Assembly: GCA_934292955.1 (NCBI GenBank)
Contig: CAKQXZ010000002.1
Span: 3,232-67,231 of the forward strand
Reading direction: 5' to 3'
Source: an uncultured Clostridia bacterium
Lineage (GTDB): Bacteria; Bacillota_A; Clostridia; Christensenellales; Borkfalkiaceae
Length of the DNA stretch: 64,000 nt
The position numbers and the translations under genes are program-made. Of this stretch, positions 24,783 to 34,018 are shown piece after piece. Position 1 is the first letter of the stretch. Every line of letters begins with the position of its first letter. Under the pieces are notes generated by a model. It saw only the letters and a list, made by a program, of their open reading frames with translations, was not told the origin of the DNA and made no database searches.

Positions 24783-27700
24783 TTACCCCACTTTTACGTC
24801 GTAGTATACGGTGCAGACGTTGCCGTCCGAGTCGTACGCGGTATAAACAACCTTGTAAACGCCATTAAGTTCGGCTTTGAACGAACGCGTCGAAGTTATG
24901 TTCGTTATAACGCCCTTCGGGTTGATTACGAGTACATAGTAAGAAGAAGCCGTTTCGGCGGTAACTTTCGCTTCGGGCATGGTTACGGTGTCGCCGACCT
25001 TTGCCGTTGCGGGTGCGTCTGCCGACAGTTCTATTTTTACAACGCTTACCTTGGTGCAGTTGATGGTTGCGGGTTCGTCCGCTTCCTTGGTTCCGTCCGA
25101 GAAGTTGTAAACTACTTTATATGCGCCCGTCTTTTCGATTACGAACGCTCCCGTAAGCAACATATCGTTCTTAAGTTCGCGTCCGTCGGTCGTCTTAACG
25201 TAGTTTCCGTCGGGATCGGTTACGGTAACGCTCAGCGTGGTAACGGGCGAAATAACGTCGGCTGCCACCGCCTTTCTGATTTCTATTCTGTCGCCTACCA
25301 CTGCGTTTGTCAAATAACTTCCGATAACCGAAATCTGCGGAGTTATAACGTCGCGACGGGTAAGACGTATCGTCTGGTTGTTTATTTTAGTAACGCCTAC
25401 GCTCGCTTCGCCCGTTACGCCGTTCATAACGAATTCGGCATACAGTTTGCCGGAAGTAAAACCTGTAAAAGCCGCGCCGTAAATCGTTTCGTTTACTTCG
25501 ACGGAAAGGTCGGTCGAGTTATCGTAGAAAGTATGCGTTTCGTTGTGCCAGATAAAGTTAGATTCGGTTCCGTTGAAATCGAACGTGGTCGAAGCCGAAG
25601 TTATCTTGTCGTTAAGGTAAGTAAAGGTTACGCCGTCGGCGTTCTTCCATGAAAGTTTGATTCTCTGCGCAGCGTCTTCGCTGTCGGTAAGATAAAGCGC
25701 AAATTCGTTGAATCCGTCCTTTATAACCTTGTACTGCGCGGTAAAGCCTTCAGCCAGAACGGCGTTTATAAATTCTGCCGTCGCGGATTGCGCGTTTGCG
25801 GTGATCGTAACCATATCCGAATCGGAAACGGCGGTGAATCCCGTACCCGCAAAATATTTGGCAAGGTCAATGCTTACGCCCTTGAGCGGCTTGATTACCT
25901 GACGTTCGAAACGCAGTTCGCTCGTTTTTCCGTTTGCCGTAGCGCGGTAAATAAGTTCTACGGTGCGCGTGTCGCCCGCAATATTCATAACTCCCGCGAC
26001 TGCCGACGTTTCAGCGCCGTTATCTCTCAGAATTATTTCGGCTTTTACCGCTTTGCCCGATTTATCTTTTGCCGTGCCTTCGGGAAGTTGATAAGAATAT
26101 CCCGAAATAAGGTACTTGGGAAGATTGGGGATATTTTCGAACATCGGACCGTCGTTTTCGGCAACGGTGATTTCGTATTCGGAAGTAACCGTCTGCCCGA
26201 TAAAGTCGCTTACCGAATAGACAATGCGGTAAGTATCGGCAACCATCGGTCTGAACGAGTTGTTTTCTATAACGTATCCGGTACCCGTCTTTTTGCCGTA
26301 TGCCGTTACGTTAAATTCAAGTTTTCCTACACCGCCCGAATAGGTAGCGGAAGCGACTTTTGCAAATTCTCCCGCCTTGAAGTTCTTCGCCGCAGCCGAC
26401 GAATCGACCGAAAGCGTAACGACGGAAGCGGCTTGTTCTTTAGCGGTGATTTTAACCGTCTTTTCGGCAACGTTGCCCGCTTTATCCTTTGCGGTATACA
26501 CAAGCGTGTATTCCCCCGCGCGGTCGGGTTTGAAGGTCTTGCCGCAACTTACTTCGTAGCAGTTTGCCGCGCCGTAATTGTTGAACGCGCGCACGCTTAC
26601 GTCGGTTGCTCCGTCATAGCCGTCGAACGCGCTTGCGGCAAATACCGTATATTCGCTTCCGACGAGCGCGTCGGGATAAGTGTTTTCCGAGTAATCGCCG
26701 TAGTTTACGGTGATTACGGGTTTGTCGGTATCTCTGTATTCGGTGGCGGGAGCCTTTGTCGTAAGGTCTTCGCCGTTCATTTCGGTAATCACGAAGTTGA
26801 ACGTCGAGTTGTTGTAATCTTCCGCCCAAAGGCTTACATAGCATTCGCCGGTGGTCATTCCGCCCCAGAGCGAGTTATAGTAATTGGGATCGTCGTAATC
26901 GGCAACCAGTTCCGAAAACTGCGGTAACGGTTGATTGGACCATAACTGTCTGTTTGCGTAATCCCACCAGAAACCGATCTGCCGATATCCGGCATAGCCC
27001 CAGTCTACCGTGAAACCTTCGCCGCCGGGCGTGCCGTCGATCCAGCGTACTTCGCCGTTGGCGTTATCGCCGTAGAACGACACGAACGAGCAGAAACCCG
27101 AAGTTCTCATGCTCTTGAAGATATAATCTCTCCAGCCGTTGCCGCCTTTCTGATATGTGCTGTAATGTCCGGTATAACTCTGCCCTATCGTGGGAACGCA
27201 GGTTGTAATATACGCGGCGCGGCAGGGCGAGTCGTTATAACTTTTTCTGTCGTACGACCATATAGAAACTATTACGTAGTTATCGGGATCGTAAATATCG
27301 GTAAACTTTACAAAAACGCTGAACGCGTCGGCGGTTTTCGATCTCCACGGGGTAAGATAGAACTGCAACGCCTTGTTATCTTTCGATATCTCGTTAAGAT
27401 CGATGACCGCGTTGTAATCGAACTTGTCGCCGTTTGCAAGCGACACGCAAAGTCCCGTCGGCGACTCTTCCGTCGTGAACGGAATTCCGAGTTCGCTCGG
27501 CTTGCCGTAACGCATAGTTGAACGTTCGGAAGTTACCGTATAAAGCCCTTCGAGAACTTCGAAAGTCTTGGTTTTACGAAGAAGTTTACCGTCCGCGACC
27601 TTACGATATTCGAGCGTGTAGATACCCGTCTGGTCAAGGGTTACGGTTTCGCTTAAAAAGGCGTTGCCGTCGGGGAAATGCACAACCGCGTCGGCGTCGT

Positions 27701-27902
27701 ATTCCTTTCCGTCGTACGTAAGTTTGCCTTGAGGAACGCTAAGTTTGGTACCTAACGTATAAGACGACTGAAGGGGGCTCGCATTAAGGGTTACGTCTTC
27801 GGCATGCACGCGCCCCGGAACAAACGACGTTACGCCGAAGCCCGTCAGTGCAAGCATTAAAAACGAAACCAATGCGATTACAAAGATTTTTTTGTTTTTC
27901 AT
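24783..27902 (-). CDS. Large secreted protein with Ig-like/cadherin-like domains
   Basis: A 1039-residue exported protein (signal peptide ending near VHAED, no lipobox). It has repeated Ig-like beta-sandwich units: about 38-120, 400-490 (the best one, D-x-x-P-x-I and GEYTLVYTAKDKAGN), 495-585, 590-680 and 850-1039 (GVYKVVYTAYDSDGNV). The section about 120-380 has the look of a concanavalin/LamG-type sandwich (many Trp, Tyr and Gly residues). No anchor (LPxTG, SLH) is seen at the C-terminus. A role in binding the target glycan is inferred from its position directly after the permeases. AGGAGG precedes ATG. Confidence 0.82.
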   Translation of the reverse strand: MKNKKIFVIALVSFLMLALTGFGVTSFVPGRVHAEDVTLNASPLQSSYTLGTKLSVPQGKLTYDGKEYDADAVVHFPDGNAFLSETVTLDQTGIYTLEYRKVADGKLLRKTKTFEVLEGLYTVTSERSTMRYGKPSELGIPFTTEESPTGLCVSLANGDKFDYNAVIDLNEISKDNKALQFYLTPWRSKTADAFSVFVKFTDIYDPDNYVIVSIWSYDRKSYNDSPCRAAYITTCVPTIGQSYTGHYSTYQKGGNGWRDYIFKSMRTSGFCSFVSFYGDNANGEVRWIDGTPGGEGFTVDWGYAGYRQIGFWWDYANRQLWSNQPLPQFSELVADYDDPNYYNSLWGGMTTGECYVSLWAEDYNNSTFNFVITEMNGEDLTTKAPATEYRDTDKPVITVNYGDYSENTYPDALVGSEYTVFAASAFDGYDGATDVSVRAFNNYGAANCYEVSCGKTFKPDRAGEYTLVYTAKDKAGNVAEKTVKITAKEQAASVVTLSVDSSAAAKNFKAGEFAKVASATYSGGVGKLEFNVTAYGKKTGTGYVIENNSFRPMVADTYRIVYSVSDFIGQTVTSEYEITVAENDGPMFENIPNLPKYLISGYSYQLPEGTAKDKSGKAVKAEIILRDNGAETSAVAGVMNIAGDTRTVELIYRATANGKTSELRFERQVIKPLKGVSIDLAKYFAGTGFTAVSDSDMVTITANAQSATAEFINAVLAEGFTAQYKVIKDGFNEFALYLTDSEDAAQRIKLSWKNADGVTFTYLNDKITSASTTFDFNGTESNFIWHNETHTFYDNSTDLSVEVNETIYGAAFTGFTSGKLYAEFVMNGVTGEASVGVTKINNQTIRLTRRDVITPQISVIGSYLTNAVVGDRIEIRKAVAADVISPVTTLSVTVTDPDGNYVKTTDGRELKNDMLLTGAFVIEKTGAYKVVYNFSDGTKEADEPATINCTKVSVVKIELSADAPATAKVGDTVTMPEAKVTAETASSYYVLVINPKGVITNITSTRSFKAELNGVYKVVYTAYDSDGNVCTVYYDVKVG

Positions 27903-27914
27903 ATTTCCTCCTGT

Positions 27915-28790
27915 TTATTCTTTTAATCCGCCCATGGAAATGTTTCCCATGAGTTTGTTCTGAAAAACTATAAATACCACGATTATCGGCAGCGATACCA
28001 GACAGCACCCCGCCATTTTCATAGGAACGGTGCTTATCTCGTTATTGTTCGAATGGCTGAAATTGTAAAGCCCCAGCGCAAGCGGCGGATAATCGGGCAA
28101 ATAGATAAGCGGCACCGAGTAATCGTTCCAGTAAGCGATAAAACTTAACAGCATAATCGTCATAAACGTATCTTTTACCATAGGCAACATAAGATTGAAG
28201 AATATGACGAATTCGTTCGCGCCGTCAATATATCCCGCTTCGGTAAAGTCTGCCGGCACACCGCTGTATACTGCCGAAAATATAAGGAAGTACGGTCCTA
28301 AAAACGCCGCGCGCATTATGAACATTCCCCACATCGTGCCGTAAATTCCCAGAGTGCTTGCCATAGATATTTCCGCCGGCAGATTGCCTACTATCGGCAA
28401 CGCCATAAGCACTATTACCATGGTCTGAATAAATCTGCACGCCCGGAACCTAAATTTCGTGGTAACGTATGCAACTACGCATGTTACAAAAGTGTTGATG
28501 AACGAACAACCGAGCGAGTAAATTATCGAATACAGAAACATTTCTTCGATATATACTTCGCGATATCCGCCGTCGCTGCCCTTTATGGTCGACGAGAAGT
28601 ATAAAAACGCAGTGCGGAAGTTTTCGACATGCAGCCCGCCTTCAAACCCGAACGGATCGGATATAAAGCCGAGATTTTCTCGCATGGCGGTAATTATGCC
28701 CCACCCGAACAGCAAAATCAGTATTGCCGAATAAAAGATCAGCACGATGAACAGCAGTAAAAATAAAACAGAAAATTTCCCTTTTTTCAT
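27915..28790 (-). CDS. Carbohydrate ABC transporter permease (MalG type)
   Basis: A 291-residue inner-membrane permease with six hydrophobic segments. The EAA loop is seen as FTEAGYIDGANEFVIFF. The start is set at the ATG at 28788-28790, preceded by GGGGTGA that overlaps the stop of the upstream permease gene. A GTG five codons earlier is open but has no ribosome site. It pairs with the MalF-type permease to import an oligosaccharide. No ATPase gene lies in the operon. Confidence 0.92.
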   Translation of the reverse strand: MKKGKFSVLFLLLFIVLIFYSAILILLFGWGIITAMRENLGFISDPFGFEGGLHVENFRTAFLYFSSTIKGSDGGYREVYIEEMFLYSIIYSLGCSFINTFVTCVVAYVTTKFRFRACRFIQTMVIVLMALPIVGNLPAEISMASTLGIYGTMWGMFIMRAAFLGPYFLIFSAVYSGVPADFTEAGYIDGANEFVIFFNLMLPMVKDTFMTIMLLSFIAYWNDYSVPLIYLPDYPPLALGLYNFSHSNNNEISTVPMKMAGCCLVSLPIIVVFIVFQNKLMGNISMGGLKE

Positions 28791-28794
28791 ACCG

Positions 28795-29817
28795 TCACCC
28801 CGCACTCGGTCCGTATTTTTCCATAAGTTTTTTAACGCCTACGGACACAGGCGCAACGACAAGCGTAATCATCAGACCGAGAGCGGCAATCCGCGGATAG
28901 TTCGCTTCGCCCATCGCCGTCTGCTGGAACATGTAATATCCGAACGTCTGCGCGTTGGGCATAGGTCTTTCTGTTCCGATAAACGAAACAAGGTTGATCT
29001 GATTGGTGAATATTCCCGCTATGCCTATTACGAAGAAGGTAACGAACGTGGGATAAACCATCGGGAACGTAACGTAAACGAATTCCTGAAAATAGTTGGC
29101 TCCGTCAAGTTGCGCCGCTTCTACGATAGAAGTGTTTATACTGTTCATCGAACTTAAGTACATAAGCACCGAAGAACCGAACCCCGTAAACACCGTGTAA
29201 ATAAGTACGGTTGCGAACTGCGTATCGAGATTGGAAAAGAATCCCGAATATTTTTTGCCGAACATTTCGGTTAAAATCATCGGCAACGCAAGATCGACAA
29301 AGTACATATACAAAATTACGAGTACTATCGAAGAAATTACCGACGGCAGAAACAACGTCGTTTTGAAAAATTTGCCGAGCCTTGCTTTTTTATAAATATA
29401 GAACGCAAAAAGAAGTCCTACGGGCGCGGCTATGACCGTCGTGAACAGATATGCTATAAACGAATTCTTCGCCGCGTATCCGAATATTGCGTCGGTCTTG
29501 AAACTGTTGAACAGTTGAGTGAAATTATCGAACGCGCACGGCACGCGACTGCCGTCGGGCATAATTTTCTGAAAAGCAAGCAGTAAGGAATTGAAGTTTA
29601 CGCAGACGTAAAACAGAAAAAACTGCAACAGCGGCAGCACGAGCATTATCGTGCAGAACACTATCTGACTCTTTCTCATCTGCGCAAGCGACGACGACTT
29701 TTTCGGCTTGTCTTTTTTATGTTTGTTGTATGCGGACGCTCTCAATCCGTATATTTTCCAGCCGATGGCGTTGAATATACGCTTGAAAAATCCGTATCCG
29801 TCATTTTCTCTTTTCAT
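28795..29817 (-). CDS. Carbohydrate ABC transporter permease (MalF/UgpA type)
   Basis: A 340-residue permease with a long basic cytoplasmic N-terminus (about 1-48), then six to seven membrane segments. The EAA loop is IVEAAQLDGANYFQEFVYV. It forms a heterodimer with the MalG-type partner encoded next. AAAGGA lies 9 bases before ATG, and the binding-protein gene ends 21 bases upstream. Confidence 0.92.
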   Translation of the reverse strand: MKRENDGYGFFKRIFNAIGWKIYGLRASAYNKHKKDKPKKSSSLAQMRKSQIVFCTIMLVLPLLQFFLFYVCVNFNSLLLAFQKIMPDGSRVPCAFDNFTQLFNSFKTDAIFGYAAKNSFIAYLFTTVIAAPVGLLFAFYIYKKARLGKFFKTTLFLPSVISSIVLVILYMYFVDLALPMILTEMFGKKYSGFFSNLDTQFATVLIYTVFTGFGSSVLMYLSSMNSINTSIVEAAQLDGANYFQEFVYVTFPMVYPTFVTFFVIGIAGIFTNQINLVSFIGTERPMPNAQTFGYYMFQQTAMGEANYPRIAALGLMITLVVAPVSVGVKKLMEKYGPSAG

Positions 29818-29838
29818 AGAGTTTTATCCTTTCGCTTT

Positions 29839-31602
29839 TCAGTAAGCGACGCCTTTGTAATAACTATCCCATCTGTCCTTTGTCCAGAATTTGTTGATTT
29901 CTTCGAAATACTCTTGGGCAGAGTAACCGCTCCTTATAACCTGCGTTGCAAGATCGCCGATGTTCGAAGTCCAGTGGAAGTTGAAAGTCGCGTCTATAAG
30001 GCTGTTGTTTGCAAGATATACGGGGTTGGTAGACGGAACAAAGAACAGTTTGCAGTATTTAAGCGTGTTGTAGTTGGAACGACCGAATTCGGTAAGTTCG
30101 GCAAGTTCTTCGTCTGTAAGCGTAAGCGAATACGGGCGCATCTGACTGGTGGCTTTTGCAAACCTTATCATGCCGTCTCTCGTATACATTTCCTGAATAA
30201 ATACTTTTGCCGCTTCGTACTGCGCGTCGTCTATATCGTTGGTTACGAAAGAAGTCATCTGCAGTTCGGAAATAACGCACTGCTCTTCGCCTATATGCGA
30301 CTCATCGTACTTAGGCCACGGCATATACGCAAATCTTCTGTTCTGCGCCGACCACTTTTCACCGTACTGAGCCGCCATATCCTTGAACGTGGGAGCCGCT
30401 TCGCCGTACCACCAACTGCCTTCCGCAAGCATGGCAATGGACGAAACCTTGCTGTCTTTGGAGCTGAGCAGATATTTGGTCTGTGTGGTAAGGTGCGAAC
30501 TTGTGCCGTTAAAGCACAGATCTTTATCGTAATAATTTGAGCCGAGCAACGCTTCGAGATATTTAAGCGCGTAATAGAAACCTTTCTGCGCGGTAAGTTC
30601 GTAACCGTTGCGTTCGTTTATTGCAAGCGAATGGGTTTCGGGTTCTCCGTCCGCGCCGAATATCATTTTGCCGTTCGAACCGAACTTGACAAGATTGTCT
30701 GCAGTGCCGTTGAACCGGCTTTTGAGCAGAAACTGATCGTTTTCGTAATCGCTCGCCAGACCTTCGAGCACCGCCATCATGTAAGACTGAACGTTACCCG
30801 CCCAACGGACAGGTTCGATGCCCATTTCTTTCTGCATATAGTCGCAGAGAGCGAAAAACTCTTCGTATGTTGCGGGCAGTCCGTCGTCGTAAGTTCCCGC
30901 TTTTCCGTCGGGACCTTTCGAAAGATCTTTATCGGTAAAGCCTTCGTCCACGAAACGATAGGTCGCGCTCTTGCCCGTATAAACGTTTTTGCAGGAGTAA
31001 TCGTAATAGTGCGTTGCCGTATCGGACGCAAAATACAGGAAGTTATCTTCGAAAAGATCGACGTCGTAAACAAGCCCCATACGCGCCACCTGCGACGGGA
31101 ACGCGATATAACGTCCGTTTCTTTCGTAGTATTCCTTGAACTGCGGAAGCATTTTATCGGCAATGGTTTCGGTTTCGCTGCCGGATACTTCGCCCGTAAG
31201 TATATTTTTGTTAAGCGGAGTGGTTGCGATTTCGGTAATGTCCTTTGCCATTCCGTCGAGTTTGTTATACGGAATTCTCTCGGTTATGATCAGTTTTTCC
31301 TGATATCCCTTATAGTTGACGGGCAAGGTATCGAAATTCTGAAATTTTTCGTTGAAATTGTAGAAAACCTGAACGCCCTTTTTACCCGGTTCGAAACTGT
31401 AATCGGCGTACTTTTTCTCAAAGCGTTCCTTTTCTTCTTCCATCCATTCGTCAAGACCGTTCGTTCCCAGCCCGATGTACAGTTGCGTTGCGTCCTTTCT
31501 GACGTCTTCTCTCGAAGAATCGCGCTTGATGCACCCCTGCGCCGAAACAAACGCCACTACGGACATTGCAAGACACATTATTTTCTGAATCGTTTTTTTC
31601 AT
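29839..31602 (-). CDS. Sugar ABC transporter substrate-binding lipoprotein
   Basis: A 587-residue extracellular solute-binding protein, longer than the usual 420-450. It has a lipobox (FVSAQGC). The first strand begins LYIGLGTNGLDEWMEEEKERFEKKY, typical of cluster-B sugar binders. Large aromatic content near the C-terminus (YMPWPKYDE, YSLTLTDEEL) fits oligosaccharide binding. The open frame extends 25 codons upstream, but the ATG at 31600-31602 has AAAGGAG and a normal signal peptide. It is the first gene of the import block; the ligand is unknown. Confidence 0.9.
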   Translation of the reverse strand: MKKTIQKIMCLAMSVVAFVSAQGCIKRDSSREDVRKDATQLYIGLGTNGLDEWMEEEKERFEKKYADYSFEPGKKGVQVFYNFNEKFQNFDTLPVNYKGYQEKLIITERIPYNKLDGMAKDITEIATTPLNKNILTGEVSGSETETIADKMLPQFKEYYERNGRYIAFPSQVARMGLVYDVDLFEDNFLYFASDTATHYYDYSCKNVYTGKSATYRFVDEGFTDKDLSKGPDGKAGTYDDGLPATYEEFFALCDYMQKEMGIEPVRWAGNVQSYMMAVLEGLASDYENDQFLLKSRFNGTADNLVKFGSNGKMIFGADGEPETHSLAINERNGYELTAQKGFYYALKYLEALLGSNYYDKDLCFNGTSSHLTTQTKYLLSSKDSKVSSIAMLAEGSWWYGEAAPTFKDMAAQYGEKWSAQNRRFAYMPWPKYDESHIGEEQCVISELQMTSFVTNDIDDAQYEAAKVFIQEMYTRDGMIRFAKATSQMRPYSLTLTDEELAELTEFGRSNYNTLKYCKLFFVPSTNPVYLANNSLIDATFNFHWTSNIGDLATQVIRSGYSAQEYFEEINKFWTKDRWDSYYKGVAY

Positions 31603-31750
31603 TTCGTCTGCTCCTTTTATATATTTTTTATTAGTTCGGCTTGCCTTTCGGCATCCGTTTTTTACGATCGTTTCCAACCGCTTGTAAACCGTTTATCTGT
31701 TGCCGTTTATCGGCTTTACACCGCTTTACTGTTTCGATTGTTACGCGCCT

Positions 31751-33535
31751 TTACACGCGTTTTTTGTCTTCGTCGAAGTAAAACGGTTTATCCGAAAACT
31801 CTATTTCGGGATTATCCGTTCCGTCGGTATCGAACACGATAATTTCGTTTTCGCCATTTTTAAGCAGTTCTTTCGCAACGTACAGCGTGCGCTGCGGCGG
31901 CTGACAGTTGCAAAGCCTGCCTATATTCGTTCCGTTCACATACACGCAGCCGTTCCTGAAGCCCGACGGATAAACGAAAGTATCGCAAGGTTCTTCGCCG
32001 ATAAAAAGGTCGAATTTATAAAATCCTATGCGGCATGAATCTTCGGGCAGTCTGCCGAAAATCGGCTTTTTGTTTATTTCCGCCCGCAACGGATAGTTTT
32101 CGTAATTCATAAGGAATTTATCGTGCAGAAGAACGCCGCCGTGCAATCCTTTCGGGTCTTTAAGCCGCGGACCGTAATTGCATCTGCCGCGGTTTTCGAC
32201 AAGAATGCCGAGTTTTCTGCGCCCGTAATCTTTTTCCGTAGAAAAACGAACCACGTTGCAGTCAAGCCCCTGCCCCATAACGCCGCGCACTTTGCCGTCA
32301 ACCGTTATAGTCGCGCGGTCGGAAAGCCCCATAAGTTTCATTTCGGCATCCTGCCAAACGTCAAAGTCGAGCGCGTAGTATACATATCCGAAATCCACGC
32401 CTAAACTTTCAAAACTTTTAGGGGTCGTGCTTTTTATCGGCGTTTTGCCCGCAAGATATTCGTTAAGTTCACAAAAACCGCTTGCCTTAAGCGACGGATA
32501 TGCTTTCTTTTCGGTGTTGTTCACGCCGATCGCAATCTTTTTGCCCGTGCGCTTTTCAAGTTCTTCCTTGATGGAATAATACTTGTCGGTCATATCTCCC
32601 GCTTCGCTTATCGGCGCGTTATAGTCGTAACTCGTCGTCTGAAACATGTAGTCGTTATCGAAATTCGCGCCGTTTATCATTCCGTAGTTGGTGCCGCCGC
32701 AGAACATGTAATAGTTGAACGACGCGCCGAGATCGATAAACTCGCCTGTTTCTCTGCGCGGCTTATCGGGGTCGCATATGTACGGATCGCTTCCGTAAGT
32801 ATTGAACCAGCCCGACCAGTATTCGGCGCAGAAATCGGGTTGATCGGGATAGCGTTTCAACTCTTCGAAATTTTTCGTCGGACGCGAGCCGAAAGTCAGC
32901 GCGCGTAAAACCCCGTCCGTTCCGCCGTTCTGCAACATGTCGTACTCGGCTCCGTCTGCGGTAAAAAACAAAGTATCCGCGCCGAGTTTCTTCCAAAGCC
33001 CGACAAGCGACTTTTTATATTCCGAGTCGTTGCCGTATGAGCCGTATTCGTTTTCGATCTGAATCATCTGAATGCGCCCGCCGTTTTTTACAAGCCGCGG
33101 AACGATTATTTCAGCCAGCTTGCCGAAATATCTTGCGACCTTTTCCATAAACACGGAATCGTTGCTTCTCAATCCTATGTCTTTATAGTTAAGCAGCCAC
33201 GACGGCATTCCCCCGAAATCGGTTTCGGCACAAATGTAAGGTCCCGGTCTTACTATAACGTCAAGATCCAGAGACGCGGCAAGATCGATAAACTTTCCGA
33301 GATCGAGCCGTCCCTTGAAATCGAAAACGCCTTCGCTTCTTTCGTGCAGGCTCCAGCAGACGTAAGTTTCAACCGCGTTAAGCCCGCAGTTTTTCATCTT
33401 GAGCAGCCTGTCGTACCAACATTCGGGCAAAATTCTGAAATAATGCACCGCACCCGAATGAATGTAGTGTATATTTCCGTCTTTATAAAAATTTCTGCCG
33501 CTTATTGTAATCTGTCTTGTCAATTCGTTTTGCAT
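31751..33535 (-). CDS. Beta-galactosidase, GH35
   Basis: A 594-residue cytoplasmic glycosidase. The GH35 signature is IQMIQIENEYGSYG (about 165-178), with the general acid at the last Glu, and the nucleophile Glu is in CAEYWSGWFNTYG (about 240). YICAETDFGGMPSWLL is the third hallmark. Two C-terminal beta-domains end in RLCNCQPPQRTLYVAKELL, also typical. It removes terminal beta-galactose from imported oligosaccharides. The gene lies 148 bases upstream of the binding-protein gene, in the same direction, and has a good promoter. AGAG-type ribosome site. Confidence 0.93.
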   Translation of the reverse strand: MQNELTRQITISGRNFYKDGNIHYIHSGAVHYFRILPECWYDRLLKMKNCGLNAVETYVCWSLHERSEGVFDFKGRLDLGKFIDLAASLDLDVIVRPGPYICAETDFGGMPSWLLNYKDIGLRSNDSVFMEKVARYFGKLAEIIVPRLVKNGGRIQMIQIENEYGSYGNDSEYKKSLVGLWKKLGADTLFFTADGAEYDMLQNGGTDGVLRALTFGSRPTKNFEELKRYPDQPDFCAEYWSGWFNTYGSDPYICDPDKPRRETGEFIDLGASFNYYMFCGGTNYGMINGANFDNDYMFQTTSYDYNAPISEAGDMTDKYYSIKEELEKRTGKKIAIGVNNTEKKAYPSLKASGFCELNEYLAGKTPIKSTTPKSFESLGVDFGYVYYALDFDVWQDAEMKLMGLSDRATITVDGKVRGVMGQGLDCNVVRFSTEKDYGRRKLGILVENRGRCNYGPRLKDPKGLHGGVLLHDKFLMNYENYPLRAEINKKPIFGRLPEDSCRIGFYKFDLFIGEEPCDTFVYPSGFRNGCVYVNGTNIGRLCNCQPPQRTLYVAKELLKNGENEIIVFDTDGTDNPEIEFSDKPFYFDEDKKRV

Positions 33536-33638
33536 CGATAATGTTCTCTCTTTAGAAAATTAAGCCCGATAAATATCGTTGAATAGCGTATTAAAAATTG
33601 CCGGGAATCGGGCGCACCTGTCCCTACCCCGCAAAAAA

Positions 33639-33666
33639 ATCATATCATACGGAGTGATTTTATCAA
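33639..33666 (-). promoter_or_regulatory. Promoter for the GH35 gene (and perhaps the whole operon)
   Basis: On the minus strand, TTGATA (33661-33666), a 16-base spacer and TATGAT (33639-33644). It leaves a leader of about 95 bases before the GH35 ATG. No other clear promoter is seen between GH35 and the binding-protein gene. Confidence 0.6.
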
Positions 33667-33904
33667 TAAACAAACCTGCTAATTGTATGGATTTTTCTGC
33701 TATTATAAAATTTTTTCCAAGAGCAAAAATAACTCGTTTTACCCGTATTTTTCGGTAAAAATGCTTAACCATTATAAAAGTCCGCGCAAAATCGCGCATT
33801 GTAACGGGTATAAGTGTATTTTTTTGCATAAAGCACTTTTTTCAAAAGATAAACAAATCGGCAATCTTATCTATCACGCTCCTGTTAAACATTTTTTGAA
33901 TGAA
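33667..33904. other. AT-rich intergenic stretch
   Basis: No gene, repeat or recognisable structure is seen here; short open frames on both strands have no ribosome site or family match. Confidence 0.6.
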
Positions 33905-33956
33905 ACAAAAAAACACCGCGCTTAATGCCGAACAATCGGTCAACAAGCACGGTGAT
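33905..33956 (-). terminator. Terminator of the SASA-type esterase gene
   Basis: CACCGCGC (33913-33920) pairs with GCACGGTG (33947-33954) around an inner CCGA/TCGG hairpin. On the minus strand a T run follows. It lies about 65 bases after the stop at 34019. Confidence 0.78.
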
Positions 33957-34018
33957 TATTTTCTATGCATTTTTCGCTTTGCAAAATTTTTTATAAACGC
34001 ATTACCGTTTACGCCCGC

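Noticed and set aside
25788..26927. Plus-strand open frame of 379 codons
   Set aside because: Antisense to the secreted Ig-like protein gene, with the same mirror-frame composition and no domain.
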